This document shows positions 54,389-64,000 of a stretch of 64,000 nucleotides of DNA, piece after piece (positions within the stretch are counted from its first letter, which is position 1; every line of letters begins with the position of its first letter). The translations under genes and the position numbers were made by a program. The notes beneath the pieces were generated by a model that did not search any database, had not been told where the DNA came from, and saw only the letters and a list, made by a program, of their open reading frames with translations. The DNA comes from Sepioteuthis lessoniana (Eukaryota; Mollusca; Cephalopoda; Myopsida; Loliginidae): NCBI GenBank assembly GCA_963585895.1, contig CAUZXS010004380.1, forward strand, positions 256,001-320,000. Reading direction: 5' to 3'.

Positions 54389-54945
54389 TGTACCATACCC
54401 ATGATACGGATATGCTAAACGTACATAGAATGTTCGTAACATATATACATAGAACATAGGAATCCCGAAACACGAAAAACACTTACGACTTCTTAGTTCA
54501 GGTACGAAATTTTTATTAGCTTTGAGTTAAAAGGTTTTTCGACATAACGAGAGAGGCAAAATCTTTCTATGCTGGCTTTTCCATCTGCCCCCCAACTCCC
54601 CAACACGTGTGGCGCCCGTAGCGCACAAATTCGTCTGGCCTCAGCGAGCCCCGAAAGTCGAACCTTCCCGTTCGGAGTTTAGTTCTCAACTCAGCTCATT
54701 GACTTTTTCAAATCTCCCAAAATCTTCCGTGCACGCTTCCGGTGCATGACGTCATTCACATCCCCAAGTCCTATCTGGGATTTTTATTTTGATATCTGTG
54801 AACGACACATCCTCCCCTCACGCGCGTCAACGCCTGTGCTCAAGTTTGCACCTAACTAACCCATGTGCTGAGCCGAAAGGTTCTCAGCCTAACTAAACCT
54901 AAAGGCAAGATATATAAAACGAAATCCCTCAGCCATAATATTACA
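54389..54945 (-). mobile_element. Solo LTR, family LTR1
   Basis: TGTACCATACCC at the left, ATATTACA at the right, with TGAG repeated exactly on both sides (54385-54388 and 54946-54949). Collinear with 29439-29967 and, reversed, with 26214-26794. The exact flanks make this the clearest proof of the LTR borders. Fossil with no internal region. Confidence 0.8.
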
Positions 54946-54949
54946 TGAG

Positions 54950-55317
54950 TACGTTGATTGGTTTTGATATGGCTGGATTGCTAGTAATTTATCCAGTATC
55001 AGATCCAAAAAAAAAACAAACATTATTTAGCCCAAATCTGGTGGGTTGCTCAGAATTATTCAAGCAGCTGTGGATTTTGGTATTATGTACAGTATACATC
55101 AGTAATAGAGCTGAAAAAAAAAGAGTTCTCTTCATGTGTTCACATCAAATTTAGCCTCATGAACAACTTCAAAAAATGTCACACGGTGTTTGTGGATTGT
55201 TGTATCTAAAAGAAAATACGATTAAAAAATGAAAGCAGTTTCTGAAATCAGAGAATCGATGTCACTGATGAAAATTAATCCATTCGAAATGATGGCATAA
55301 ACGTTAAGTTTACGGAA
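54950..55317. other. No gene seen
   Basis: Unrecognised AT-rich sequence; the 69-codon frame at 54945-55154 has no motif. Confidence 0.45.
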
Positions 55318-55675
55318 TTTTCTTAGATCTAAATCTTAGATCTAAACCTTATATCTAAACCTTAGATCTAAATCTTAGATCTAATCCTTAGATCTAAATC
55401 TTAGATCTAAATCTTAGATCTAAACCTTAGATCTAAATCTTAGATCTAAACGTTATATCTAAACCTTAGATCTAAATCTTAGATCTAATCCTTAGATCTA
55501 AATCTTAGATCTAAATCTTAGATCTAATCCTTAGATCTAAATCTTAGATCTAAACCTTAGATCTAAATTTAAGATCTAAATCTTAGATCTAAATCTTAGA
55601 TCTAAATTTTAGATCAAAATCTTAGATCTAATCCTTAGATCTAATCCTTAGATCTAAATCTTAGATCTAATACAC
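55318..55675. repeat. 13-bp minisatellite rich in AGATCT palindromes, about 27 units
   Basis: Unit ttagatctaaatc with variants aacc, atcc and aacg. Each unit has the six-base palindrome AGATCT inside a longer near-palindrome (ttagatctaa), so a single strand can fold at every unit. Confidence 0.95.
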
Positions 55676-56231
55676 CTGTTTTAATAAACTACATTCTAAT
55701 AGAGAAGCAATGAATGGGATCATAAATATCTCTTACTATGAACCTCTTTCATTCTCATCTTCATATTATTCAAATGGATCTGACGCTCGTAAGTTATTCA
55801 CATGATAGAAGTTTTCATCTGAATATATTTGAGATAGAAATGATTTATCAAGTTTGGCTCAACATAAGCATGATGTATATTTACTGTTGGTTGCATTAAC
55901 AAGAGGCAAGATCAATGCAAAAACGCCTCCAAGACTTTTGAAGATATCAGAAATGAACAGCTTCGACTGGATATTGAACTTTTGAGTTGGTAGCCCTAAC
56001 GTTACTCGCACCAGAGAATAAATAAAATATCTATATCTGAAAGTTTTCTAGGGTGTTAATTGACCTAATAATGTTAACGGCAGCTAAATTATATAGTTGC
56101 AAAAAACTGCTGCGGAGTAAATACGTCATTTTAGTAATCTGATGTAGACACCTTTTCGCAATGATATATATTTGATTAGTTTATATTCTTAGGTGATAAT
56201 TTGTCCTTGCCTCTTTCGTTGAATGCTACTT
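55676..56231. other. No gene seen
   Basis: No familiar repeat. Confidence 0.45.
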
Positions 56232-56585
56232 TTGTCATTATCGTCATTTTAGTGGTCTAAATTTCTGAGACGAAGCTTGATGATTTTTATCATAAAGGAT
56301 TTTCGGACTATTGTCTTCATTTTTATTGTAACTGTTATTTCCTCAACGCTTTGGCCGATATGTCCTCCGGCCTTCCTCAGGTGTTTGTCGTAATTGGAAA
56401 CCTCCACGGAACTTCGAACTACGTCCTTTATTGAATCCACGGGGGTCGCCTGTTCTGATTCCGCTTGCCATAACCGGGTACAAGTGTTAAGTACCCCTGT
56501 ATTGTTGCTCGCCTACTGCTGGATAGTTCAGAGTGAATTTTTTGGACTTATAAACTTAATGTTCTTCCTTGACTAGAATTACTAC
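56232..56585 (-). mobile_element. F element lacking its tRNA-like head
   Basis: On the minus strand it has the F leader (attcactctgaactatccag), skips the tRNA-like part, then has cgaccccc-side, gattcaataaaggacgtagt, CTGAGGA, a stem with GGCCG/CGGCC arms (56353-56357 and 56368-56372), and the tail ataaaaatgaagacaatagt to aaaaatcatcaagcttcgt. The arms pair better here than in the copy at 41893. Confidence 0.65.
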
Positions 56586-56589
56586 TATT

Positions 56590-56662
56590 AGGTTTGATTT
56601 TTTACCGGTGCTCATATTCAGAAAAAATCTGAATATTAGCTCAGGTAAAAAAATCATACATA
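56590..56662. repeat. Imperfect hairpin at the F element leader
   Basis: gattttttacc to gctcatattcaga, then a short turn, then tctgaatattagctc to ggtaaaaaaatc. Two F leaders facing each other would create this. Confidence 0.8.
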
Positions 56663-56667
56663 ATTGT

Positions 56668-56740
56668 CGTGGAACGTTGTAGAATTAACAATAGAGATGA
56701 AAACAACGGTCCGAAAACACTTAATGATAAGAATATCGTT
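56668..56740 (+). mobile_element. F element tail fragment, inverted to its neighbour
   Basis: ggaacgttgtagaattaaca, atagagatgaaaacaacggt and ccgaaaacact match the F tail in plus sense. Confidence 0.55.
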
Positions 56741-58385
56741 ATTCTGTTTTAAAAATAATATTATTCATATGCTGTGCAATTATGTATCTGTGAAAACTCA
56801 CAATGGCATTATACAAAGCTCAACAAGTCATTGTCTTGGTTATTGCAACGATCATATAATGACAAATGTAAGCTGCAGTTTATCAGTTGTCTGCAGTCTA
56901 CGTTTACAGATTTTGAGCCCTCGAGTATCTCTAGAGAAATAATAAGAAGGGGATATATCTGGTAAACGAGACGGCTACAGGATGTCACCACATCGTTTGA
57001 ACTAGAAACGCACGATAGTTACCATTCCACGGCCAATGTGTACTAGAGAAGGCCCATCTCGTCTTAATTGCGAGGAACTTATCAGAATTAATGCTTTCAA
57101 TGTGACTTGACCGTAAGTTGGATATTTAAGCTAGTTGAGTATATTTTGGGATAGTTGAAGGACTTATGTTTCCATGCAGAAGAAAAGGAAATTTGATTAT
57201 ATAATTGACTTGTTAATCTTAACGTATAAAAAATGAAACGTTGATTAGATGTCTAATTGTTTGAAATGCCAGTTTTGCTATTTTGAATTTAGATTAGGTT
57301 TCTCTAATAAATTCCGGAATAGAATTTAGTACGAATTACCGTTGCCTCAGGCCTGACCACTGATAGACATTTCCTTTCTAGTTTTATTCATAATTTTTTT
57401 TGTACTGTCAAACTAGTGTAAAACTGAAATCCTGACGTTTATCTAAAGCATATCTTTAAAAAATTCATAAGATTAAACAATAAATTTCTGTAAAAAATGA
57501 CTTTTGAAAAACAGTCTTTTTATAGAAAATATTGAAGAAAGCATTTATTTTTGGTTTTCAGTATAGAATATAACTGGAAAAATAAAATCTATATGCCTAC
57601 GTGAAAGAGTTTCATTGTAAAGTATTTTTGGACGGTAAGTTAAAAGTCTGCAACCAAAGAGTGAGTTCAAATTTCTATCATCGGAATATGTGCAGTAAGT
57701 ATTGAAGAAAACGTTCGCAGTTAGGACGAACGATATTGCTTTTTATATTTAAAATCTACAGTTGGGCTTTTTTTCTCAATTCAATACACTGAAAGTGAAG
57801 AAAAAATACCCTTAAAAAACCCCAAAAAGCAAAAACAAAACCCCGAACGCCATAACTACGAGTTTCCACTCAACTGCTGAAAATAGCCACTAAGTGTTTC
57901 ATTGATTTTCCGAATAGACTTTAGAAAAAAGTGAAATGCCTTCGACTCAAAAGAACAAATCCTGGCCTTAAAAAGAAAAGCGAAATATAATTATTATTTT
58001 TTTTAGATTGTGCAAGAAAAGTAGATAATCCTGTTAAGTGACTTTTGCAGTTAACTTTTGCTAAAACACACAAAGCATGAATGATAAAATCTTTGAAAGC
58101 ATTAAGTAATGAGTTTGCATAAAACTAAATCGACATGCGCTTGAAATTTTCCACAGTCTACTAAACATTGACGAAATGATATTTTGAGAACCTAGAAATA
58201 TGCTATTACTTTTATTAACGACTAGAATAGTTTATATTCTTAATCAACAGGATTATTTTCATATGGATCGGGACTGATGGTGCTATTAATCGAGTTGGTT
58301 ATGTAAGAACGCAGAAGCATAGGTTGAGTGAAATCCCTTAAAACCAGTCAAGTAAAGAAAAAAAACATAAAAGAAAGATGGAAAG

Positions 58386-58389
<4 letters not shown>
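56741..58389. other. No gene recognised
   Basis: The longest stretch without a recognisable repeat. Frames at 56664-56965 lack motifs. No promoter, splice or coding pattern stands out. Confidence 0.45.

Positions 58390-58442
<53 letters not shown>
58390..58442. repeat. (GA)n microsatellite
   Basis: About 52 bp abutting the left end of the MITE-like hairpin. Confidence 0.95.
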
Positions 58443-58445
<3 letters not shown>

Positions 58446-58448
58446 TCT

Positions 58449-58534
58449 GTGGAGGTGATTATAATCATAACTATATCTAATTTTCTTCAAAATGCAATAA
58501 TGATATTTTGTTCCTTAGTTATAATCACCTCCAC
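58449..58534. mobile_element. 86-bp MITE-like element with 16-bp TIRs
   Basis: GTGGAGGTGATTATAA at 58449-58464 is exactly complementary to TTATAATCACCTCCAC at 58519-58534. The interior is atctaattttcttcaaaat and gatattttgttcc. A second copy at about 60738-60806 has the same interior and right end. No coding capacity. Confidence 0.7.
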
Positions 58535-58566
58535 TAAGAGATAATCACGGGGAGAAAAAAATGAAA

Positions 58567-58734
58567 GTTTTATGGTATATCAACTCTTGTAAGTTATTTA
58601 ATGCTAAATCCTGTTCATATATTGGTATAGTGGTTAGACTGTTTGTCAATGGTCCGGGGTTCAGTTCTACTAAGAACTCAGAAATGGTACTTAATGCCTC
58701 CTTATTTAACACTCAGAATTATAAGGTACTAACA

Positions 58735-58781
<47 letters not shown>

Positions 58782-59077
58782 TAAACGAATAGTTAAACTT
58801 TGAATGTACAAGAGTTCATTTGTTTGCACACAGTTAAATAGTTTTAAGTAGTAATTTTATTTGTACCCTGTTAAATGGTTTCAAGTATTGCTTTTTGATA
58901 TAAATAATTTAACACCAGTCATATTTTTTACATAGGAAAGTACAGAAAATTATTGAATATTTACATTTGACCTATAGATGGGACCCAAACAGGTACTACC
59001 TCTCCGTGTCAGAGTGGACCTAAGAATAATGACAATGAAGAGATACACATTCCCAAAGCTTCAGAACTGAAGCCCCA
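58567..59077 (-). mobile_element. C element with 75-bp type units, split by a SINE E fragment
   Basis: Reversed tail ttatggtatatcaactcttg and gttatttaatgc. A short plus-strand E piece (58618-58735: caatggtccggggttcag, acttaatgcctcc) and a (TA)n run (58738-58779) follow. Units resume (aaatggtttcaagtattgct), then the D block to gaagccccacc. Confidence 0.6.
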
Positions 59078-59078
59078 C

Positions 59079-59121
<43 letters not shown>
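59078..59121. repeat. (CT)n then (TA)n microsatellite
   Basis: Marks the D-block end of the preceding C element. Confidence 0.9.
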
Positions 59122-59129
59122 CTTTGTAA

Positions 59130-59867
59130 ACGACAAGTTTGTATGTAACATTATTCTTGAACGAGCCAAAGGCCATTTTTTCGTGCACAGTTAGATAGTG
59201 TTACTAATAATTCTGTCCATTATTCATTTCCCTTGAATACAGTTAAATGGTTCCATGTGTAGCTATGTAATATTCATAGTTCGATTCAACATCAGCCATT
59301 TGTTAGAAAGCTGTTAAATAATTTCAATTATAGTAAATATTTAAATATTTCAATTAAAGCATTGATGTTGAATGAGCTGGATGTTCCAGCTGTGTAAACA
59401 AAGTAATCGCTGGACGCATTTGTGTAAACAAGCGGACGCAGCTCGCGTGAATCAGAGCCGGAAGAACACTTCATTAAAGTTATGAAATAATATATTCGCA
59501 GGTAACAACGAAGAACAGCCGCCAGGCATCGCCCAGGGAATTGCGGCAGCCCACAGCAGTCTTAATTATTTGTTTTCAGCCATTAGTCATCGGTCTACAG
59601 TCTTGAGCCTTGGAGTCCCAGAGTGGGCGTAGGGGATAGGTGGTCCCCTTGCGAAAACCGGTTGGGAACGTCTCGTCAAAGAAGAAAAGACGTACAGCCC
59701 TGAATCTGAGTGTGGCACCGCGTGGTTAAAAGAAAGAGTCAAAAAGTACCACCTACCATCACACCCACCGAAACGTATGTACCACCTTCCTCCATTAATC
59801 CCTATATCCTTCTTCATACACCCCACCACATCCTGTTGACATTATGTTTTCATGAGCGTTTTTCATC
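59130..59867. other. C-unit remnants to about 59350, then unrecognised GC-richer block
   Basis: 59170-59340 shows 75-bp type units (gttaaatggttccatgtgta). From 59370 to 59760 the sequence is less AT-rich (ctggacgcatttgtgtaaac, cagccgccaggcatcgccc). No frame has a motif. A CpG-bearing promoter or an LTR piece are both possible; neither is supported further. Confidence 0.35.
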
Positions 59868-60240
59868 ATCATCATCCTCATGTCGTGCCGCTAGCACGGA
59901 TATTCCTGACCCTCTCTCGCCACTTCTCCCTATCGTTCATCGCCTCTGGTAGGTCTTCAGGGCTACACCCCGTATCCTCTCATAGCTGCTGAATGTATGT
60001 TCGAGCTGGTCGTCCTACTTTTGCCCGGCCATATGTGGGGGTCCATAGGAGTACATCACTTATGAGCTCTAGCAGTGTCCTGCATGTCTGGTTCGTCTAA
60101 CTTGGATAGTTTTCGTGATGGGAGGTAGGTGGCCGTATTGTTGGTGCTTTGTGGTGTGTTGCCGCCAGGACTTGTTCAATATTGCTCGCAGCATTCTTGT
60201 GTAATTGCCGTCTATCTTTTTCTCCAGTCGTATCGATATA
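59868..60240 (-). pseudogene. RTE-like LINE 3' end, well preserved but broken
   Basis: In plus text: (CAT)n, gtgccgctagcacggatat, ctctctcgccacttctccct, gtaggtcttcagggctacac, ctcatagctgctgaatgtat, cataggagtacatcacttat, gcatgtctggttcgtctaac, cgccaggacttgttcaatat. This is the complement of the LINE region seen at 40200-40610, including codons for KSWRQ and RRTRHAG. Breaks interrupt the frame. Confidence 0.75.
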
Positions 60241-60737
60241 AGCGTTAATAATAGGCCTTAACACAGTACATCCATCTTATCTACCACGTACACTCTGTCT
60301 TTTATTACAATAGCGTATAAATCATATAACGTCAACACAATACGGGTAACTATTAAGAATAACCATCACAAACCCCCAGCTATTACTCATACCTCCTAAA
60401 CCGATCATTTATTTCCTTACTTCTGTAATGTTAACATTTTGCTATTCAGTTATAATCATGCAAAAAAAAAAAAAAAATAGCTAATACTAACAATTATTGC
60501 AACGTCTTACCATTATATTCCTTAAGTATGTACTATCATTGATCACTATAATATATACGTAATATTTCATCAACACAATACAAATTATTATTTCAATGTA
60601 ACTCAAATCTCATCCCAACATAAAATACCAATATTGTACAATAATCCATAGTATATTACAATACAACATCTTCCACCATGATATTTACAGTGATTCTGGC
60701 CTACCATACTACACCCGCTATTTTACGCTTACAAATC
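60241..60737. other. No gene seen
   Basis: AT-rich sequence with a poly-A near 60461-60477. Confidence 0.5.
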
Positions 60738-60806
60738 ATAACTTTATCTAATTTTCTTCAAAATGTAATAATGATATTTTGTTCCTTAGTTATAATCACC
60801 TCCACT
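60738..60806. mobile_element. Second copy of the MITE-like element, left end missing
   Basis: aatcataactttatctaatt, cttcaaaatgtaataatgat and ttataatcacctccac agree with 58466-58534 at nearly every base. The left TIR is replaced by unrelated sequence. Confidence 0.7.
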
Positions 60807-61140
60807 AATTATGCACACATATAGAAATAAATAAATAATTTTTTCTCAGTTCTACTGTTGCAAATTTTGCGAAAACTACGTTCTCCTATCCGGTAAACAA
60901 CCTCAAATTTGTCGCACTGCGTATGCATCTTTGCACACACATACACTAAACACCACTTTCACATCCACACACAATAATACGCAACTATAACCCCACCCAA
61001 CATACACATAAAGATTTCTACACAATCCCAACGGTTTTTGACTGTATTTTTCGATTTATTCATTTCCTTTCGTTATCTGCCTGATGATTGTTATTTGTTA
61101 AAGTTTATGCCACCAACGGTCGCTGACAAACTTCCATAGC

Positions 61141-61181
<41 letters not shown>

Positions 61182-61199
61182 GTTTGATTGAATAAAATC
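60807..61199. other. No gene seen; (TA)n at 61143-61178
   Basis: Unrecognised sequence. Confidence 0.5.
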
Positions 61200-61319
61200 G
61201 AATCCTTGTTGTTCTAGAATTTTTTTTATTGTTCCTTTTAAGCGTCCTTTTATTTTTGTTTATTTTTTGCTTTTTTTTTTCTTGTTTTTTTTTTTTTTTT
61301 TTTATGTTACAATCTTGAA

Positions 61320-61770
61320 ATTTGTTAATTTCTTCAAAGGTGTTATTCGTGTTAGACTGAGTACTTTCGGTCTCGTCAGAACCATTATCAAGGTAATTTA
61401 TATGCTATTTTAAAATTAAACTTGTTTAGTATTTAAACTAAATTGTTATTTCATTTTTGTTTTTATTGCTATTACGATTTGTTTTCATTACCGTGCTGAG
61501 GATTATCGGTAGTGGTAATTTATTTTTAAATATTTCTGTAACGTGAAGTAGAGTAAAATTTGTTCTACCTTTTGTAATATAGATTGTTCTATATTAAACA
61601 TTTTAGAATATTATCACTAGTTAATTCTTTTAATAATGGGTTGTCTAAATTTTATATATAAAGTTTCTAGGATTTTAGATTTTTTGACATTATTGTCAGT
61701 GTGGAGTATTTTTGTTTTATCAACTAAAACACTTCTATATGTTGCATTAAGACAATTATGTTTTTTTAAA
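61320..61770 (-). pseudogene. Penelope-like element 3' end with GIY-YIG C-terminus
   Basis: The minus-strand frame (within 61617-61835) gives LQHLKKHNCLNATYRSVLVD, then TKILHTDNNVKKSKILETLY and IKFRQPIIKRIN, which follows the same plan as the fragment at 63099-63434 (AQHLKKHSC, KLQILEALHIRGLQPTLNRI). Downstream on the minus strand near 61340-61390 is ttctgacgagaccgaaagta, which resembles a worn hammerhead core. The 5' part is replaced by RTE sequence. Confidence 0.65.
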
Positions 61771-62147
61771 TGCTGCAAGCAACACTGAACAAGTCCTGGA
61801 GGCAACACCTCACCAAGCAGCAGCGGTACAGCCACCTACCACCCATCAAGAAAACTATCAAAGTTAGACGAACCAGACACTGCTTAAGAAGTAGGGACGA
61901 GCCCCTTCACATGGATGTCAGTGTGGAGTATTTTTGTTTTATCAACTAAAACACTTCTATATGTTGCATTAAGACAATTATGTTGTTTTAAATGCTGCGA
62001 GCAACACTGAACAAGTCCTGGAGGCAACACCTTACCAAGCAGCAGCTTTACGGCCACCTACCACCCATCACGAAAACTATCAAAGTTAGACGAACCAGAC
62101 ATGCAGGACACTGCCGGAGAAGTAGAGACGAGCCCCTTCACATAGCT
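61695..62147 (+). repeat. 222-bp tandem duplication of a Penelope/RTE junction
   Basis: gtcagtgtggagtatttttg starts at 61695 and again at 61917. Each unit has a Penelope piece (ttgcattaagacaattatg), then RTE coding sequence from aatgctgc to gagccccttcacat. The first unit lacks about nine bases near 61890. The fused structure was made once and then duplicated. Confidence 0.9.
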
Positions 62148-62300
62148 GTCCAAAAGCAGGGTGGCCAGCTCGAACCTACATACAGCAGCTCTGATAGGAT
62201 ATGGGGTGTAGCCCTGGGGACTTACCGGAACGATAGGGAGGGGTGGCGAGAGAGGGTCAGGGATATCTGTTCTGATGGCGGGACAAGATGATGAGATGAG
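61990..62300 (+). pseudogene. RTE-like LINE tail, truncated
   Basis: A 99-codon frame (61992-62291): MLRATLNKSWRQHLTKQQLY, GHLPPITKTIKVRRTRHAGH, then divergence, then NDREGWRERVRDI. The ATG-rich tail gatgatgagatgagatgatg follows. An internal deletion removes the DELISDVLLW and part of the RTYIQQLCED blocks. Confidence 0.75.
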
Positions 62301-62600
62301 ATGATGAAATGTTGACATACAGAGATAGAATCTGAAAGCCTTCTTAATAATTTTGTCGTAGTATAATCAAAGTAACATTGTTTTATCGTCGTAGATGCAT
62401 TCGTCCACCTACTCATTTGATTTCACGACCTACAAAATTAGACCTTTTATGCATAGAAGGGAATGGAATTTAAAATAATTAAAATGTTTTCTTCCAAAAA
62501 GCAAGTCTTTAAAATTCGACTAATACACGAGAAAATGCAATATATGCTATATTGTCGCACGAATTTGTATTTTGTAATTTTCCTTTAAGCAATTTTCCTT

Positions 62601-62601
<1 letters not shown>
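62301..62601. other. No gene seen
   Basis: Unrecognised sequence. Confidence 0.5.
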
Positions 62602-62634
<33 letters not shown>

Positions 62635-62771
62635 AAAGAAGCTACTTACACACACACGCACACACACACACACATCTATATATATATATATACAAACACA
62701 CAGAAATATATATACATACATACATTTGTATTTATATATATATATATATATATATACAAACACACACACAC

Positions 62772-62806
<35 letters not shown>
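62602..62806. repeat. Cluster of (TA)n and (CA)n microsatellites
   Basis: Several TA and CA runs with short interruptions. The overlapping frames rich in IYIYIY and HTHTHT come from them. Confidence 0.9.
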
Positions 62807-62810
<4 letters not shown>

Positions 62811-63098
62811 AATTTCATTAAACATAATAGACATCTTATGTTTACATATTTTCTTCTGGATCCGTTCGAATTCCCGTATCACTTTTATCGTATTCGGGGG
62901 GGATTTGATTTATGTATTGTCCATAGTTATATGTATCCCTAGTACTTTATGCCCGATTTTGGGCCATCATTAGGGGAGAATCTATTACAAAAGTGATGTA
63001 ACTTTTGTTTTAGCATATTACTAGTGTGTAAGGGTGTATTTGCCGTTGAAAATTATGGCGTTTGCTTTTAAATGTAAATCTATAATTAGTGCCAGTAG

Positions 63099-63434
63099 CT
63101 AAAGACATTTAAGTACATTAGCACTGGTTCGAAAATTAATTCTATTGAGTGTCGGCTGCAGGCCTCTAATATGTAGTGCTTCAAGAATCTGAAGTTTTTG
63201 TTTATTATTTTGATGTTCGAGTATTGTTGTGTTGTCGGTGAGAATTTTTTGTAGTTGTGTTGTTGGGCATGAATGTTTTTTTAAATGCTGAGCTATTGAA
63301 CTTGTGTCAGAAAGTTGCATTGTAAGTCTCCTCGACAGGGTAGTTGAGGTTAAACCAACATATATATTATTATTATCAGAGATACAATCTCCTAAAGGAC
63401 ATTTAAATTTATATATAACGTTGGTTTTTTGCAA
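63099..63434 (-). pseudogene. Penelope-like element, GIY-YIG endonuclease domain
   Basis: A 111-codon frame: NVIYKFKCPLGDC, then NIYVGLTSTTLSRRL (the Y-VG part of the GIY-YIG fold), SSIAQHLKKHSCP, and KLQILEALHIRGLQPTLNRI. This endonuclease cuts target DNA for Penelope-like retroelements. The reverse-transcriptase part lies further along the minus strand at 63680-64000. The run between is disturbed by an inverted repeat and a SINE B. Confidence 0.8.
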
Positions 63435-63614
63435 AACCCCAATCGAGTTAAATAAAACTCGAATTTAAAACCTCGAATTTAGTCATTAGAAATAATTCCG
63501 CTCCCTCGATTAAGGTTTTGCAAAAAATCAAATAATAAAAAAATCAAAATAATAAACAAAAACTTCAGATTCTCGAAGCACTACATATTAGAGGCCTGCA
63601 GCCGACACTCAATT
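63144..63614. repeat. Inverted repeat, about 72-bp arms, within the Penelope element
   Basis: The left arm 63144-63215 (attgagtgtcggctgcagg and ctctaatatgtagtgcttc) is matched in reverse by about 63543-63614 with about one mismatch. Inside it a second pair (gcaaaaccccaatcgag at 63432 and ctcgattaaggttttgc near 63507) nests. The right arm directly abuts a SINE B. Confidence 0.85.
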
Positions 63615-63702
63615 TGCGTAATTGCGCGACTGGAGTTAGAAATCGCGTACTACAATTTCGCATTCCCGCACTTTAACCATTACACACCGGTAACACCTCC
63701 AA
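63612..63702 (-). mobile_element. SINE family B, head only
   Basis: cgtaattgcgcgactggagt, tagaaatcgcgtactac, ctttaaccattacacaccgg. The tail is missing. It lies between the inverted-repeat arm and the reverse-transcriptase remnant. Confidence 0.65.
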
Positions 63703-64000
63703 AGACCTGTAGGTTTACGATGTATCGAAGTGACATAACACGAAAGAGTTCAATAAACCAAAAGTTCCAGAAATGGCAACGTAAAGTTAGTTTTCCTATC
63801 CAGGGTAAGTTTAAGGGCTGGATGGATATCATTAAGAGTAGAAAAAAAGTCCGCCTCAGTCTCGCTGTTAAAAAGACAAAACGTATTATCGGCTTCGGGC
63901 ATTTTTGGATAAGACAATATTGCCTTTTCATGAAACCCTACGAAAATATTCGCTAACGTGGGTCTCAGAGAAAAACCCATTGAAACCTCATCAATCTGTG
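63703..64000 (-). pseudogene. Penelope-like reverse transcriptase fragment, runs off the window
   Basis: Minus-strand frame MGFSLRPTLANIFVGFHEK, then ADNTFCLFNSETEADFF, LNDIHPALKLTLDRKT and FTLPFLELLVY. This is the LxPTLANIF and FxLPFLDxLV region of Penelope reverse transcriptases, with the catalytic YVDD position poorly kept. It continues beyond base 64000. Confidence 0.75.

Noticed and set aside
59587-59952. Overlapping frames as an exon candidate
   Set aside because: They run into an RTE tail, and no splice-site pattern or known domain supports an exon.
61340-61395. Minus-strand CTGACGA ... GAAAG as a further hammerhead
   Set aside because: Only four bases separate the two core parts, too few for stem II. 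It may be a worn Penelope ribozyme but cannot be called.
62509-62973. Open frames rich in isoleucine-tyrosine or histidine-threonine repeats
   Set aside because: They are direct translations of TA and CA microsatellites; the same pattern appears at 7443, 28022, 28115, 43685, 53132 and 58561.

Overview
This is animal (metazoan) nuclear DNA with no host gene that I can recognise. It is AT-rich by eye. It holds no operons, no Shine-Dalgarno context, no rRNA, no intact tRNA gene and no CRISPR array. It is packed with dinucleotide microsatellites, minisatellites, tRNA-derived SINEs, fragments of non-LTR retrotransposons (RTE-like LINE tails, Penelope-like elements with GIY-YIG endonuclease), Tc1/mariner DNA transposons and solo LTRs. 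The repertoire suits an invertebrate, perhaps a lophotrochozoan, but I cannot name the species. Nearly every open frame here is a shadow of a repeat; those with real similarity belong to transposons.

Layout. 0-7 kb: SINEs (families A, B and E), a 106-bp tandem repeat, a solo LTR nested in a SINE, the first long C element, and a degraded mariner-type fragment. 7-16 kb: SINEs, a 44-bp minisatellite, a second copy of the first solo LTR carrying a 51-bp VNTR, a Penelope fragment and decayed LINE tails. 16-26 kb: C elements, a 191-bp near-identical dispersed pair, a 23-bp minisatellite and an RTE tail. 26-38 kb: the most interesting stretch. It has two solo LTRs inside SINEs, a tandem array grown from a SINE 3' end, a mariner with both terminal inverted repeats inside a C element, and five hammerhead-ribozyme-like motifs of three designs, four of them in head-to-tail pairs next to tRNA-like heads. 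39-48 kb: an RTE tail with a 112-bp duplication, the tRNA-headed F element, an inverted duplication, palindromes and an 84/168-bp array. 48-56 kb: three Tc1/mariner remnants, a perfect 120-bp palindrome, a third solo LTR of the second family and a 13-bp minisatellite. 56-64 kb: F fragments, an 86-bp MITE-like hairpin, RTE and Penelope pieces fused and tandemly duplicated, and a Penelope element running off the right edge on the minus strand.

Family labels A, B, C, D, E and F are mine. A = tRNA-headed SINE with the tail block that holds 'gacacaaggtcaattttta'. B = tRNA-headed SINE with a short hairpin tail. C = long element sharing the B tail, with internal tandem units and a conserved D block. 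E = tRNA-headed SINE ending 'ggtcgccaactttact'. F = tRNA-headed element with a hammerhead-like 3' half. SINE strand is the direction of tRNA head to tail; C strand is D block to hairpin tail. All ribozyme calls rest on hand-drawn base pairing, not on a covariance search.
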